The notes under the pieces are model-generated. The model worked only from the letters and a program-made list of their open reading frames with translations, had not been told where the DNA came from and did not search any database. From NCBI GenBank assembly GCA_045646845.1, contig JAZRLO010000025.1:19210-83209 (forward strand): DNA of 64,000 nt, written 5' to 3'. Of this stretch, positions 1-7,829 are shown piece by piece. Origin of the DNA: HGM04593 sp045646845. Lineage in GTDB: Bacteria; Bacteroidota; Bacteroidia; Bacteroidales; Bacteroidaceae. Both the position numbers and the translations under genes were made by a program. Numbering within the stretch: the stretch's first letter is position 1; each line of letters starts with the position of its first letter.

Positions 1-364
1 TATTAGCATTATCAACATACTCTATGGTATCCTTTGACAAAGCCGGGTACATATCAAGGTTGTCGCGGTTGGTGATGAAAGTCTTTGCAAGATCCTTCAA
101 CTCCGAAACCTCTACCTCCTCACCGGCTCTGTCGCCGAGAGTAACCATCACCTTGTTGTTCATGTTCACAAAAACCGTAAAGTTATTGCGTTTGAACACC
201 TTGGGAGGCTCAACCTCATCTTCGGGAGGCTTTGGAAGACGTACATCAAGACCCAAAGAAGAGTTCATTGATGTCACGACCAAGAAAAAGATCAGCAGGA
301 TGAACGAGATATCGGCCGTTGAACTGGCGTTGATACCCGGAACTTTTCTTTTGCTTTTTCCCAT
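1..364 (-). CDS. exbD: ExbD/TolR-family biopolymer transport protein, partial
   Basis: The reading frame starts at the ATG at 364 on the minus strand and runs off the left edge, so the C-terminus is missing. The visible ~121 residues begin MGKSKRKVPGINASSTADIS, followed by one hydrophobic segment (FILLIFFLVVTSMNSSLG), the single transmembrane helix of ExbD/TolR proteins. The TADISFILLIFFLVV stretch contains the conserved Asp that takes part in proton-motive-force coupling in this family. A periplasmic part follows (VFVNMNNKVMVTLGDRAG). It lies 24 nt downstream of a four-helix membrane protein and downstream of exbB on the same strand, so it probably belongs to a TonB-energising ExbB/ExbD complex in the inner membrane. 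A second exbD often follows in Bacteroidales but would be outside the window. Confidence 0.9.
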   Translation of the reverse strand, partial: MGKSKRKVPGINASSTADISFILLIFFLVVTSMNSSLGLDVRLPKPPEDEVEPPKVFKRNNFTVFVNMNNKVMVTLGDRAGEEVEVSELKDLAKTFITNRDNLDMYPALSKDTIEYVDNAN

Positions 365-388
365 CTTATTTATTAATCGATTAAAGGA

Positions 389-844
389 TTATTTTTTACC
401 AATGTTTCTCTTGATATTGCAAAGACCAATCAAAGAAGCAAAGAGACAGATTGCAAACAGCATATACTGTATTACAAGTATAGCATCTACATTTGATGCA
501 GAGATAGCTATCGCAACAACTGTCAGTACACATACAAGAGCCATCGGGAGCATACCCTGGATAGTATCCTTGGGATCCTGAACAATTCTCTTGGCGAAAG
601 ACACGAGACCCAGGATAACTGTCACAGCCAACGCAAGAACGAAGATGCCATAACAAGCATACAGCAAGAGGTCCGTATAAGCCGGATATGTCAAATCACC
701 AGCCATATTCTCGCGCATTTCAGCTGGAACTTCCAAAACCTTAGCCTCTCCGAAGAAGAAGAAGAGAGCAAAGACTGCAACAGAAGCCAGCATCAATGCT
801 ACAAGAACATATTTTGAAATTAATGCATATTTATCAGCTTTCAT
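389..844 (-). CDS. Four-helix membrane protein of the exbB-exbD cluster
   Basis: A 151-residue protein with about four hydrophobic segments, at roughly residues 10-33, 60-84, 100-118 and 122-142, and a basic C-terminus (NIKRNIGKK). No catalytic motif is visible. It lies 22 nt downstream of exbB and 24 nt upstream of exbD on the same strand. A small membrane protein of this size between exbB and exbD is a recurrent arrangement in Bacteroidales, so I infer an accessory part of the ExbB/ExbD energy-transducing complex. Its exact role is unknown. Confidence 0.8.
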   Translation of the reverse strand: MKADKYALISKYVLVALMLASVAVFALFFFFGEAKVLEVPAEMRENMAGDLTYPAYTDLLLYACYGIFVLALAVTVILGLVSFAKRIVQDPKDTIQGMLPMALVCVLTVVAIAISASNVDAILVIQYMLFAICLFASLIGLCNIKRNIGKK

Positions 845-866
845 AATTGAAGTTATTTAGCTGTTA

Positions 867-1661
867 TTACTTCTTGAGGTTATACTTTGCCAACAGGTCA
901 AGGAGTGTGATTGAAGAATCCTCCATATCGGCAACGATGTTCTCGATCTTGGTAAGAATGAAGTTGTAGAATACCTGGAGTACGAGAGCTACGATGATAC
1001 CGTAGATTGTTGTGATAAGCGCAACCTTCATACCGGCAGCAACGACAGTCGGAGAGATGTCACCGGCAGCCTGGATATCGTCGAATGCCTGCACCATACC
1101 GATCACAGTACCCAAGAATCCGAGAGAAGGAGCCATAGCAATGAACAGAGTCACCCATGAGCAGTTCTTCTCGAGCTTAGAAGCCTGAAGGCTACCGTAA
1201 GAAACTACTGAACGTTCAACTGTGTCAAGACCGTCGTCGATGCGGAGAAGACCCTGATAGCAGATTGAAGCAACAGGACCTGCAGTATTACGGCAGATGT
1301 TCTTTGCGCCCTCAACGTCATTGTTTGCCAATGCGTCAGCGATACGTGCCATGAGACGCTTTGTATTTACTCTTGAGAAGCTCAGATAGATGATACGCTC
1401 AACACAGAAAGCAAGACCCAAAATCATTGCAATAGCAACGAGTGCCATGAACTCGGGACCACCCTCAACGAACTTTGTCTTGAGTCCTTTGTGTACACCA
1501 ACGAGAGCGCCGCCCTCTTCTGCCGCAGCCTCATCATTAGCCGCAGTTGTAGCAGTTACTTCCTCTGTCTGGTTGGCTGGAGCAGCCTCCTGAGCACAAA
1601 CAGGTGTTGTTCCTATCGCGAACAGACCTAAAAATGCAGCAATTGCAAAAAACTTTTTCAT
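867..1661 (-). CDS. exbB: MotA/TolQ/ExbB proton channel family protein with signal peptide
   Basis: 264 residues. The N-terminus is a signal peptide (MKKFFAIAAFLGLFAIGTTPVCAQE) followed by an Ala/Glu-rich linker to about residue 60. The ExbB/TolQ core comes next: a first membrane helix near 70-92, a cytoplasmic domain, then two helices near 165-190 and 205-235. These include the family signature around GFLGTVIGMVQAFDDIQAAG. An N-terminal signal peptide ahead of the core is common in Bacteroidetes ExbB. With ExbD it forms the inner-membrane motor that uses the proton gradient to energise TonB-dependent outer-membrane uptake. It is the first gene of the minus-strand exbB-membrane protein-exbD set, and tRNA-Ser lies upstream. 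Confidence 0.93.
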   Translation of the reverse strand: MKKFFAIAAFLGLFAIGTTPVCAQEAAPANQTEEVTATTAANDEAAAEEGGALVGVHKGLKTKFVEGGPEFMALVAIAMILGLAFCVERIIYLSFSRVNTKRLMARIADALANNDVEGAKNICRNTAGPVASICYQGLLRIDDGLDTVERSVVSYGSLQASKLEKNCSWVTLFIAMAPSLGFLGTVIGMVQAFDDIQAAGDISPTVVAAGMKVALITTIYGIIVALVLQVFYNFILTKIENIVADMEDSSITLLDLLAKYNLKK

Positions 1662-1718
1662 TTTGTGTAATTTTTAGAAATTAGTATTTTAAGTTAATTA
1701 TTCCAATATATTCCAGCG

Positions 1719-1806
1719 CGGAAAGAGGGGGATTCGAACCCCCGATACGCTTTTGACGTATACACGCTTTCCAGGCGTGCCTCTTCAACCACTCGAGCAT
1801 CTTTCC
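1719..1806 (-). tRNA. tRNA-Ser (anticodon GGA)
   Basis: On the minus strand an 88-nt cloverleaf can be drawn. The acceptor stem GGAAAGA pairs with TCTTTCC, followed by discriminator G. The anticodon stem-loop contains CTGGAAA, with anticodon GGA. A long variable arm is present (GTATACGTCAAAAGCGTAT), as expected for a class II tRNA-Ser. The T arm is GGGGGTTCGAATCCCCC. CCA is not encoded. Confidence 0.95.
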
Positions 1807-1874
1807 CTGCGACAATCGACAGCTAATCGGGTGCAAGTTACAACATTTTCCTTAAACCGCGCTCTATTTCACGG

Positions 1875-1882
1875 CAAAAGTA
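1875..1882 (-). promoter_or_regulatory. Possible -7 box of the tRNA-Ser promoter
   Basis: On the minus strand the sequence reads TACTTTTG, a match to the Bacteroidetes -7 element TAnnTTTG, 69 nt upstream of the tRNA-Ser 5' end. No TTTG is found at the usual 19-21 nt spacing, so the call rests on the -7 box and context. Confidence 0.4.
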
Positions 1883-2030
1883 GTTTTTTTTTTCAAATCC
1901 ATAAACATTTCTTCAAAAATGATTGTCCGAAAAGGCAAAATTTAAATGTTATAAGTTTTTTTAACATTTTAGAAGTAACAAGAGAGAAAAGTTTGGGACA
2001 GGATTTATAAAACACTAAAGAATTAATCAT

Positions 2031-2038
2031 TATTTTTG
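2031..2038 (+). promoter_or_regulatory. -7 box of the lpxK operon promoter
   Basis: TATTTTTG matches the Bacteroidetes -7 consensus TAnnTTTG, 33 nt before the lpxK start codon in an AT-rich spacer. No well-spaced -33 TTTG is present. A purine-rich stretch (AAGGAG) around 2059-2064 could be the ribosome binding site. Confidence 0.5.
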
Positions 2039-2071
2039 CATAAATATTAACGATGCTAAGGAGTTTGTCCG

Positions 2072-3154
2072 ATGATTGAGAGAGAAAGAGGATTTTCAAA
2101 AACACTGATTGACATGGTAAACCCGTACACTTGGGTCATGGCAGCAAGAAACAAAGCATTTGACCTGGGCTTGCTCAAAAGCAGGAAACCGGACATGCCG
2201 ACAATATGCATCGGCAACATAACTGTCGGGGGAACTGGAAAGACGCCCCACACGGAATACCTTATAAGGTTGCTTAAGAAAAAGTTCCGCACAGCTGTAC
2301 TCAGCCGCGGTTACGGGCGCGAAAGCAAAGGATACATCAAGGCCGCCCCTATGGCTACAATGTCGCAGATAGGGGACGAACCGTTCCAAATAAAGAACAA
2401 ATTCCATGACATTGATGTTGCAGTATGCGAGAAGAGGGTGAAAGGTATTGAATTGCTTGCAGCCGAACGGCCGGCTCCGCAGGTGATTCTTCTCGACGAT
2501 GCCTTTCAGCACAGATACGTCAAGGCAGGGCTTAACATACTGCTTATAGACAGCAAGCGTCCGTTATGGCAGGACTGCGTACTTCCGTTCGGAAGAATGC
2601 GCGAGAGCCTTACCGGCATAAAACGCGCCGATGTTGTCATCATAACCAAGTGCGAAGGGCTCACCCTTGACCAGAAAAGATGGTGCTGCGAATATCTCGA
2701 CAACATGAAGAAGGGTATCCCGGTATTCTTCTCCGCCGTACGCTACGGCGAGGCATACCCGATGTTCGGAACAGGCAAGAACGCCCCCATACCCATTGAG
2801 GAGGGAACGGAAGTACTGCTTGTCACCGGCATTGCAAAGCCGGAACCGCTGAAGGAGGAGATTGAAAGCCGCGGCGCGCATACTGAACTCATCAGATATG
2901 CCGACCACCACAACTTCACCGAAGGGAACATCGCCGGAATAACAGGCAAGTTCCGCTCAATGAAGGGCGAGAAGAAGATTATAGTCACGACTGAGAAAGA
3001 TGCCACGCGCCTCCTCTCAAGAGCCGACATTCCCGCCGACATAAAGGAGAGGATTTACGTGATGCCCATAGAAATAAAGATACTGGACGGAGACGAAAGA
3101 ATGTTTAACCAAATAATTATAGACTATGTTACAGAAAATTCAAGAAACCGCTGA
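2072..3154 (+). CDS. lpxK: Tetraacyldisaccharide 4'-kinase
   Basis: 360 residues, usual for Bacteroidetes LpxK. The enzyme phosphorylates the 4' position of the tetraacylated lipid A disaccharide on the cytoplasmic face of the inner membrane, using ATP. The P-loop is visible near residue 55 (GNITVGGTGKTPHTEYL). Downstream lie the SRGYG motif (about 80) and ILLDDAFQHR (about 142), both typical of LpxK. The ATG at 2072 follows a possible AAGGAG site and leads directly into family sequence. The 3' end overlaps the next gene by 29 nt in another frame, so translation is probably coupled. It is first in an lpxK-pnp-thiL run that recurs in Bacteroidales. Confidence 0.95.
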   Translation: MIERERGFSKTLIDMVNPYTWVMAARNKAFDLGLLKSRKPDMPTICIGNITVGGTGKTPHTEYLIRLLKKKFRTAVLSRGYGRESKGYIKAAPMATMSQIGDEPFQIKNKFHDIDVAVCEKRVKGIELLAAERPAPQVILLDDAFQHRYVKAGLNILLIDSKRPLWQDCVLPFGRMRESLTGIKRADVVIITKCEGLTLDQKRWCCEYLDNMKKGIPVFFSAVRYGEAYPMFGTGKNAPIPIEEGTEVLLVTGIAKPEPLKEEIESRGAHTELIRYADHHNFTEGNIAGITGKFRSMKGEKKIIVTTEKDATRLLSRADIPADIKERIYVMPIEIKILDGDERMFNQIIIDYVTENSRNR

Positions 3155-3935
3155 ATTCCTACGCGGCAAGATGACTACAGCCCCAGAGACCGCCATAATC
3201 CTGGGAACCGGACTTGGAAGCCTCGTGAACGAAATAACAGACAAATATGAGATTGAGTACAAGGATATACCGAACTTCCCGCTCTCAACAGTGGAGGGAC
3301 ACTCCGGCAAGCTCATATTCGGCAAATTGGGCAACAAGGAGATAATGGCAATGCAGGGCCGTTTCCACTTCTACGAAGGCTACTCAATGAAGGAGGTAAC
3401 GTTCCCTGTACGCGTAATGCGCGAATTGGGCATCAAGACCCTCTTCGTATCGAACGCCGCAGGCGGCATGAACCCCGATTTTCTCATCGGTGACCTCATG
3501 ATCATCAACGACCACATCAACTTCTTCCCCGAGCACCCGTTGCGCGGCAAGAACATCCCTTACGGAGACCGTTTCCCCGACATGAGCGCGGCATACGACA
3601 AGCAGCTCATTGCAATGGCAAAGGAGATAGCTGCCGAGAAGGGCATCCGCGTGGTAGAGGGTATTTACCTAGGCACACAGGGCCCGACTTTCGAGACACC
3701 GGCCGAGTACCGCATGTTCCACCGCATGGGCGGTGACGCCGTAGGCATGTCAACGGTTCCCGAAGTAATCGTAGCGCGCCACTGCGGAATACGCGTGTTC
3801 GGAATCTCCGTCATCACCGACCTTGGCGTTGAAGGCATTGTCGTAGAGTGCAGCCACGAGGAGGTACAGAAGGCCGCAGATGAGGCACAGCCAAAGATGA
3901 CAACAATTTTCCGCGAGATAATAAACAGAGCATAA
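3126..3935 (+). CDS. Purine nucleoside phosphorylase, class I (PNP/MTAP family)
   Basis: 269 residues. It catalyses phosphorolysis of purine (deoxy)nucleosides to base and (deoxy)ribose 1-phosphate for salvage in the cytoplasm. Family motifs in order: phosphate-binding ILGTGLGS (about 26-33), VEGHSGKL (about 58), GRFHFYEGYS (about 78), VSNAAGGMN near 112, GPTFETPAEYRM with the purine-site Glu (about 187-198), MGGDAVGMSTVPE (about 202) and VITDLG near 235. These indicate the trimeric class I type rather than the hexameric DeoD type. It starts inside the lpxK 3' end and is followed 9 nt later by thiL. Confidence 0.93.
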   Translation: MLQKIQETAEFLRGKMTTAPETAIILGTGLGSLVNEITDKYEIEYKDIPNFPLSTVEGHSGKLIFGKLGNKEIMAMQGRFHFYEGYSMKEVTFPVRVMRELGIKTLFVSNAAGGMNPDFLIGDLMIINDHINFFPEHPLRGKNIPYGDRFPDMSAAYDKQLIAMAKEIAAEKGIRVVEGIYLGTQGPTFETPAEYRMFHRMGGDAVGMSTVPEVIVARHCGIRVFGISVITDLGVEGIVVECSHEEVQKAADEAQPKMTTIFREIINRA

Positions 3936-3944
3936 AGGCCGGCC

Positions 3945-4979
3945 ATGAACACGACAAAACGTACTGAAATATCCTCATTGGGCGAATTCGGGCTTATAGA
4001 GAAACTCACAAAGGAGCTCGCCGCCACAAACAGGGAAACGGTAAAGGGAGTCGGTGACGATGCCGCCATCCTGCAGTTCAGCGAAGATGACGAAGTCCTT
4101 GTCACCACAGACCTCCTTATGGAGGGAGTACATTTCGACCTCACCTATTTTCCACTGAAGCACCTCGGTTACAAGGCCGTCATAGCAAACATCTCCGACA
4201 TATATGCGATGAACGGAACCCCGAAACAGATAACAGTTTCTCTGGCGTTGAGCCGGAAGTTCTGCATCGAAGACATTGAAGAGCTTTACGCCGGAATGAA
4301 ACTTGCCTGCGGAGAGTACGGAGTAGATATAATAGGCGGCGACACCACATCGTCGCTTACAGGACTTGCCATAAGCATAACGGCTATAGGAACAGCCCCA
4401 AAAGGCACATCCGTAAAGAGAGGAGGAGCAAAAGAGACCGACCTCATATGCGTAACCGGCAACCTGGGTGCCGCATACATGGGACTACAGTTGCTCGAAC
4501 GTGAGAAGATAGCGACAGCCGGCAAGGACATGCAGCCAGACTTCCAGGGCAAGGAATACATTCTGGAGCGTCAGCTTAAGCCCGAAGCCCGCAAAGAGGT
4601 CATCGACAAGCTGCGCGAAGAAAACGTGATTCCTACCGCCATGATGGATATAAGCGATGGTCTCTCGTCCGAGCTTATGCACATATGCAAGCAAAGCAAA
4701 GCGGGATGCCGCATATACGAGGAACGCATCCCCATTGACTATCAGACGGCCATAATGGCAGAGGAGCTCAACCTCAACGTCATAACCTGCGCCCTGAACG
4801 GCGGCGAGGACTACGAACTGTTGTTCACAGTCCCCATCGCAGACCATGAAAAGGTCGCAGCAATGAAGGATGTCAGAGTCATCGGCCACATAGTAAAGGA
4901 AGAGATGGGGCTTGCCCTCATCACCCGTGACGGAGCCGAAATAGAGCTCAAGGCACAGGGCTGGACACCGCAAGAATAA
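3945..4979 (+). CDS. thiL: Thiamine-monophosphate kinase
   Basis: 344 residues, PurM/ThiL-like fold. It phosphorylates thiamine monophosphate to the active cofactor thiamine diphosphate. Family features in order: LGEFGLIEKL at the N-terminus, VGDDAAIL (about 37) and TTDLLMEGVHFDL (about 53), which supply acidic metal ligands, NISDIYAMNGTPKQ (about 80), GGDTTSS (about 115), MMDISDGLSSEL (about 234) and GGEDYELLFTVP (about 287). It starts 9 nt after purine nucleoside phosphorylase and is followed 5 nt later by a small membrane protein gene, consistent with one transcript. Confidence 0.94.
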   Translation: MNTTKRTEISSLGEFGLIEKLTKELAATNRETVKGVGDDAAILQFSEDDEVLVTTDLLMEGVHFDLTYFPLKHLGYKAVIANISDIYAMNGTPKQITVSLALSRKFCIEDIEELYAGMKLACGEYGVDIIGGDTTSSLTGLAISITAIGTAPKGTSVKRGGAKETDLICVTGNLGAAYMGLQLLEREKIATAGKDMQPDFQGKEYILERQLKPEARKEVIDKLREENVIPTAMMDISDGLSSELMHICKQSKAGCRIYEERIPIDYQTAIMAEELNLNVITCALNGGEDYELLFTVPIADHEKVAAMKDVRVIGHIVKEEMGLALITRDGAEIELKAQGWTPQE

Positions 4980-4984
4980 GCCGT

Positions 4985-5203
4985 ATGATACTGCACACCG
5001 TAGTTCAGGCAATGTTCCTGCTGACAGGCATCATAGCCCTGATGGCATCGCTGTTCGACTGGGAGTGGTTCTTTACAACAGAAAACACCCGTTTTCTGGT
5101 AAACAGACTCGGACGCACAGGTGCCCGGTGGGTATATGGAATCATCGGGACCTTATTTATTGCCGCCGCGCTCTATTTCTACTACCGTATAAACGTACTA
5201 TAA
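4985..5203 (+). CDS. Small two-helix membrane protein, Imm17-like
   Basis: 72 residues with two hydrophobic segments (about 4-22 and 49-66) and a central basic loop ending NRLGRTGARWVYGIIGT. The pattern fits small Bacteroidales proteins annotated as immunity protein 17 family. No toxin gene is near, so an immunity role is not supported here; the family label is by resemblance only. It follows thiL by 5 nt and is probably the last gene of that operon. Its stop codon abuts a long inverted repeat. Confidence 0.6.
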   Translation: MILHTVVQAMFLLTGIIALMASLFDWEWFFTTENTRFLVNRLGRTGARWVYGIIGTLFIAAALYFYYRINVL

Positions 5204-5311
5204 GAAGAGGGTGACCCAAAAGTTATTTTACAAAGAATGCAATCCCCATCAGAATATACTCTGGTGGGGATTACTCGTTCAAAAGGAGGGCTTTTGGGTC
5301 ACCCTCTTCTT
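5202..5311. terminator. Nested long inverted repeat after the thiL operon
   Basis: Two perfect 21-bp arms, 5202-5222 and 5291-5311, begin AAGAAGAGGGTGACC and enclose a second hairpin (about 5240-5271) whose arms read ATCCCCATCAG and CTGGTGGGGAT. The outer left arm starts inside the stop codon of the preceding gene. It could terminate transcripts from both sides (the Mrp gene converges from the right) or be a small miniature element. The arm sequence GGGTGACC recurs in the terminator at 20731. Confidence 0.6.
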
Positions 5312-5434
5312 ATTGAGGTTCGAATAAACAAGCGTAACGACAAAATAGCCTTTTTAGTCAACCTCTTCTCTTGTATATCTCTACGGCATACACATTTTCC
5401 CTAATCACCCGATAACTCTTTTATAATGTATTAA

Positions 5435-6538
5435 TCAGCGCGTTCCCACAATCTTTGTTTCCGGCAACTCTGCATTACGCTTCGCAGTCTTTTCCACCAA
5501 TGCCGCGGCAACTTGGATAAATGCCTGTCCATCGGGAGTGTCGGCCTTCATGGCGATGGGGATACCGGCATCACCGCTTTCACAGATGCTCTGCACAAGG
5601 GGAATCTGGCCAATAAGGGGGATATTATAGGCTTCGGCCATACGCTTGCCGCCCTCTTTTCCGAAGATATAGTATTTGTTGCCAGGCAGTTCGGCAGGAG
5701 TAAACCACGCCATGTTCTCGACAAGACCGAGGATGGGGACCGCAACCTTTTCGTTGATGAACATATTCACACCTTTTATAGCAGCCGCAAGGGAAACCTC
5801 CTGCGGTGTGGTAACCACAACGGCACCGGTAAGGGCAAGACACTGCACGATGGTAAGGTGTATGTCGCTTGTTCCGGGAGGAAGGTCAATGAGGAAATAG
5901 TCAAGTTCTCCCCAGTTGGCATCGGCGATGAGCTGTTTCAGGGCATTACTTGCCATACCGCCGCGCCAGAGTATAGCCTGCTCGGGATCGACAAAGAAAC
6001 CTATCGAGAGGATTTTCACTCCGAATTTTTCAATGGGCTGTATTAGGTCACGCCCGTCGATGTTCTCGCTGTAGGGGCGTTCATCCTCCACGCTGAACAT
6101 TTTGGGAATTGAAGGTCCGAATATGTCAGCGTCAAGAAGACCCACTTTATATCCCAGACGCGCGAGTGCGATGGCAAGATTGGCGGAAACCGTTGACTTG
6201 CCTACTCCGCCCTTACCCGATGATATTGCAATAACATTCTTTACCTGCGGCAGGAACTTGCCCACCTCGGGGCGCGCAGCCTGACGGCTCACGACGCTTA
6301 TGTTTCCCTCTATTTCTACCTCTTTGCCCACATACATATGTATGGCAGCTTCGGCAGATTTGACCACAGAGCGGATGAAGGGGTCGGTGGGTTTGTCGAA
6401 GATGAGAGAAAAGCTCACCTTGTTGCCGTCGATGCGTATGTTATCATCGACCATTTCGGCCTCGACAAGATTCTTGCCGTTGCCCGGATAGCGCACCTTC
6501 TCGAGCGCATCAAGTATAAGTTTAGGATATAATGCCAT
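5435..6538 (-). CDS. Mrp/ApbC-type Fe-S cluster carrier ATPase
   Basis: 367 residues. An N-terminal DUF59/MIP18-like domain (about 1-85) precedes a ParA/MinD-type P-loop ATPase with the deviant Walker A AISSGKGGVGKSTVSANLA (about 105). Further motifs are LLDADIFGPSIP (about 135), IDLPPGTSDIHLT (about 217) and TTPQEVSLAA (about 242). The family carries or assembles Fe-S clusters in the cytoplasm. The ATG at 6538 is preceded by a block of short GTGAAAA-like repeats rather than a recognisable promoter. Confidence 0.92.
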   Translation of the reverse strand: MALYPKLILDALEKVRYPGNGKNLVEAEMVDDNIRIDGNKVSFSLIFDKPTDPFIRSVVKSAEAAIHMYVGKEVEIEGNISVVSRQAARPEVGKFLPQVKNVIAISSGKGGVGKSTVSANLAIALARLGYKVGLLDADIFGPSIPKMFSVEDERPYSENIDGRDLIQPIEKFGVKILSIGFFVDPEQAILWRGGMASNALKQLIADANWGELDYFLIDLPPGTSDIHLTIVQCLALTGAVVVTTPQEVSLAAAIKGVNMFINEKVAVPILGLVENMAWFTPAELPGNKYYIFGKEGGKRMAEAYNIPLIGQIPLVQSICESGDAGIPIAMKADTPDGQAFIQVAAALVEKTAKRNAELPETKIVGTR

Positions 6539-6544
6539 AATTAT

Positions 6545-6685
6545 TAAAGGTGAAAGGTGAAAAGTGAAAAGTGAAAGGTGAAAGCTGCGGTTAAGCGAGC
6601 AAAAGCCAAGTTTGCTTGAGCTTTTACAGCGAGCTTTCCGTTTTCAATATTCCTCTTTCAGCCTTCAGTTTTCAGTTTTCAGTTT
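6545..6685. repeat. GTGAAAA / CAGTTTT short-period repeat block
   Basis: The gap between the Dabb gene and the Mrp start consists of about five tandem GTGAAA(A/G) heptads (6549-6584), a middle part with AGCGAGC-type hairpin sequence, and three or four CAGTTTT heptads (6665-6687). A related block lies upstream of ribF at 52741-52798. Both stand directly upstream of a minus-strand start codon. Confidence 0.75.
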
Positions 6686-6988
6686 TCAAATTACATAGTC
6701 AGCCTCTGCACGGCCCTCAGTTATACCTTTGAAATATGCTGCCACCGCCACGTGTGCCGGATGCACTTTGTAGCGTTCCATTGCATCGGCGTCGTCGAAT
6801 GCCGAAACGAGCACGGCATCGTAAGCAGTGCCTGCCACACAGACATTCACGCCCACCTCGAGCGAACGGATTTCGGGAACCACGCCGACCAGAGCCTCAA
6901 GATTCTCCTTCACCCAAAGAGCATGCTCCTTCTTACTCTTGCCGTTTGCGCCGTCGATAAAGCGCCACATCACTATATGCTTGAACAT
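6686..6988 (-). CDS. Dabb family (stress-responsive alpha/beta barrel) protein
   Basis: 100 residues matching the dimeric alpha-beta barrel (Dabb) family: MFKHIVMWRF at the N-terminus, a central VVPEIRSLEVGVNV, then SAFDDADAMERYKVHPAHVA near 63-82. The last motif, with its HP(A)H, is typical of the family. The biochemical role of most members is unknown, although the fold resembles olivetolic-acid-cyclase-like and stress-induced plant proteins. It stands alone between trmB and the Mrp gene on the minus strand. Confidence 0.85.
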   Translation of the reverse strand: MFKHIVMWRFIDGANGKSKKEHALWVKENLEALVGVVPEIRSLEVGVNVCVAGTAYDAVLVSAFDDADAMERYKVHPAHVAVAAYFKGITEGRAEADYVI

Positions 6989-7058
6989 TTTTATAATATT
7001 TAGATACTGTTATTCTGAAAAACTCCGATAAAAAGAGGTATAAATGTAAAACACCCTG

Positions 7059-7817
7059 TCACTTGCCCGTCTCGAGCGAACTGCGCTTCTCGCGGCCATA
7101 GCTACGGTATTCATCGAGTTCAATCTCCACATTCGGCTCCTGATACTGTTCCTTTGCCGGCAGATTGAAGGATATGTATTTGATTGTTATACCGCGCGAG
7201 AGCCACTGTGACTCATAGTAGGTACGTATCTTAAGAACCTCGCTGACCACCTCCTGACCATGGACATCCTCTATGCACTCAACTACAGGCAGAGCATTCA
7301 CTTCAGTGATATACTTTGTATATGTAAACATGAAGTTACTGTCTGTTTTCAGGTGCACGATTGCATCGGTTGCAAGAATGTTCCTGTAGCGCGCCAGGAA
7401 GAGCGACGAAGTAAGACGCTTGGTATATTTCTTCATCTGCGGATCGGGGAATGTGAGCCATATCTCGCTCACCTCACCTGCCGCGAACAGACGGTCTATA
7501 ATTTCGATATTGGTACGCAGAAAGCCCACATTGGCAAGAGCGGCCTCCTTGGCCTCTGTCGCCCCTGTCCACATACGCGCACCTTTTATATCAACGCCGA
7601 TGAAGTTCTTCTCGGGGTATTGCTTCGCAAGAGCCACCGTATATTCTCCCCTGCCGCAGCCCAATTCAAGCACAATCGGGTTGTCGTTCTTGAAGAACTC
7701 GCGTTTCCAGTTGCCCTTCATGGGGAATGCAACGTCATCGACCACCGAATAGGGATGCTCTATGACATTGTCATATGATGCCATATCGGCAAATTTCTTA
7801 AGTTTTCCTTTACCCAT
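7059..7817 (-). CDS. trmB: tRNA (guanine-N7-)-methyltransferase
   Basis: 252 residues. SAM-dependent enzyme that makes m7G at position 46 of tRNA. The SAM-binding motif VLELGCGRGEYTVALA is near residue 50, followed by NFIGVDIKGARMW (about 71) and the TrmB signature EIWLTFPDPQMKKYTKRLTS (about 117). The N-terminal lysine-rich segment and C-terminal extension fit Bacteroidetes TrmB. It follows ilvE on the minus strand with a 12-nt gap. Confidence 0.94.
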   Translation of the reverse strand: MGKGKLKKFADMASYDNVIEHPYSVVDDVAFPMKGNWKREFFKNDNPIVLELGCGRGEYTVALAKQYPEKNFIGVDIKGARMWTGATEAKEAALANVGFLRTNIEIIDRLFAAGEVSEIWLTFPDPQMKKYTKRLTSSLFLARYRNILATDAIVHLKTDSNFMFTYTKYITEVNALPVVECIEDVHGQEVVSEVLKIRTYYESQWLSRGITIKYISFNLPAKEQYQEPNVEIELDEYRSYGREKRSSLETGK

Positions 7818-7829
7818 ATATCATTCTTT

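Noticed and set aside
4985..5203. Toxin-immunity locus
   Set aside because: The small protein resembles Imm17, but there is no polymorphic toxin or secretion gene nearby, and it is the tail of a housekeeping operon.
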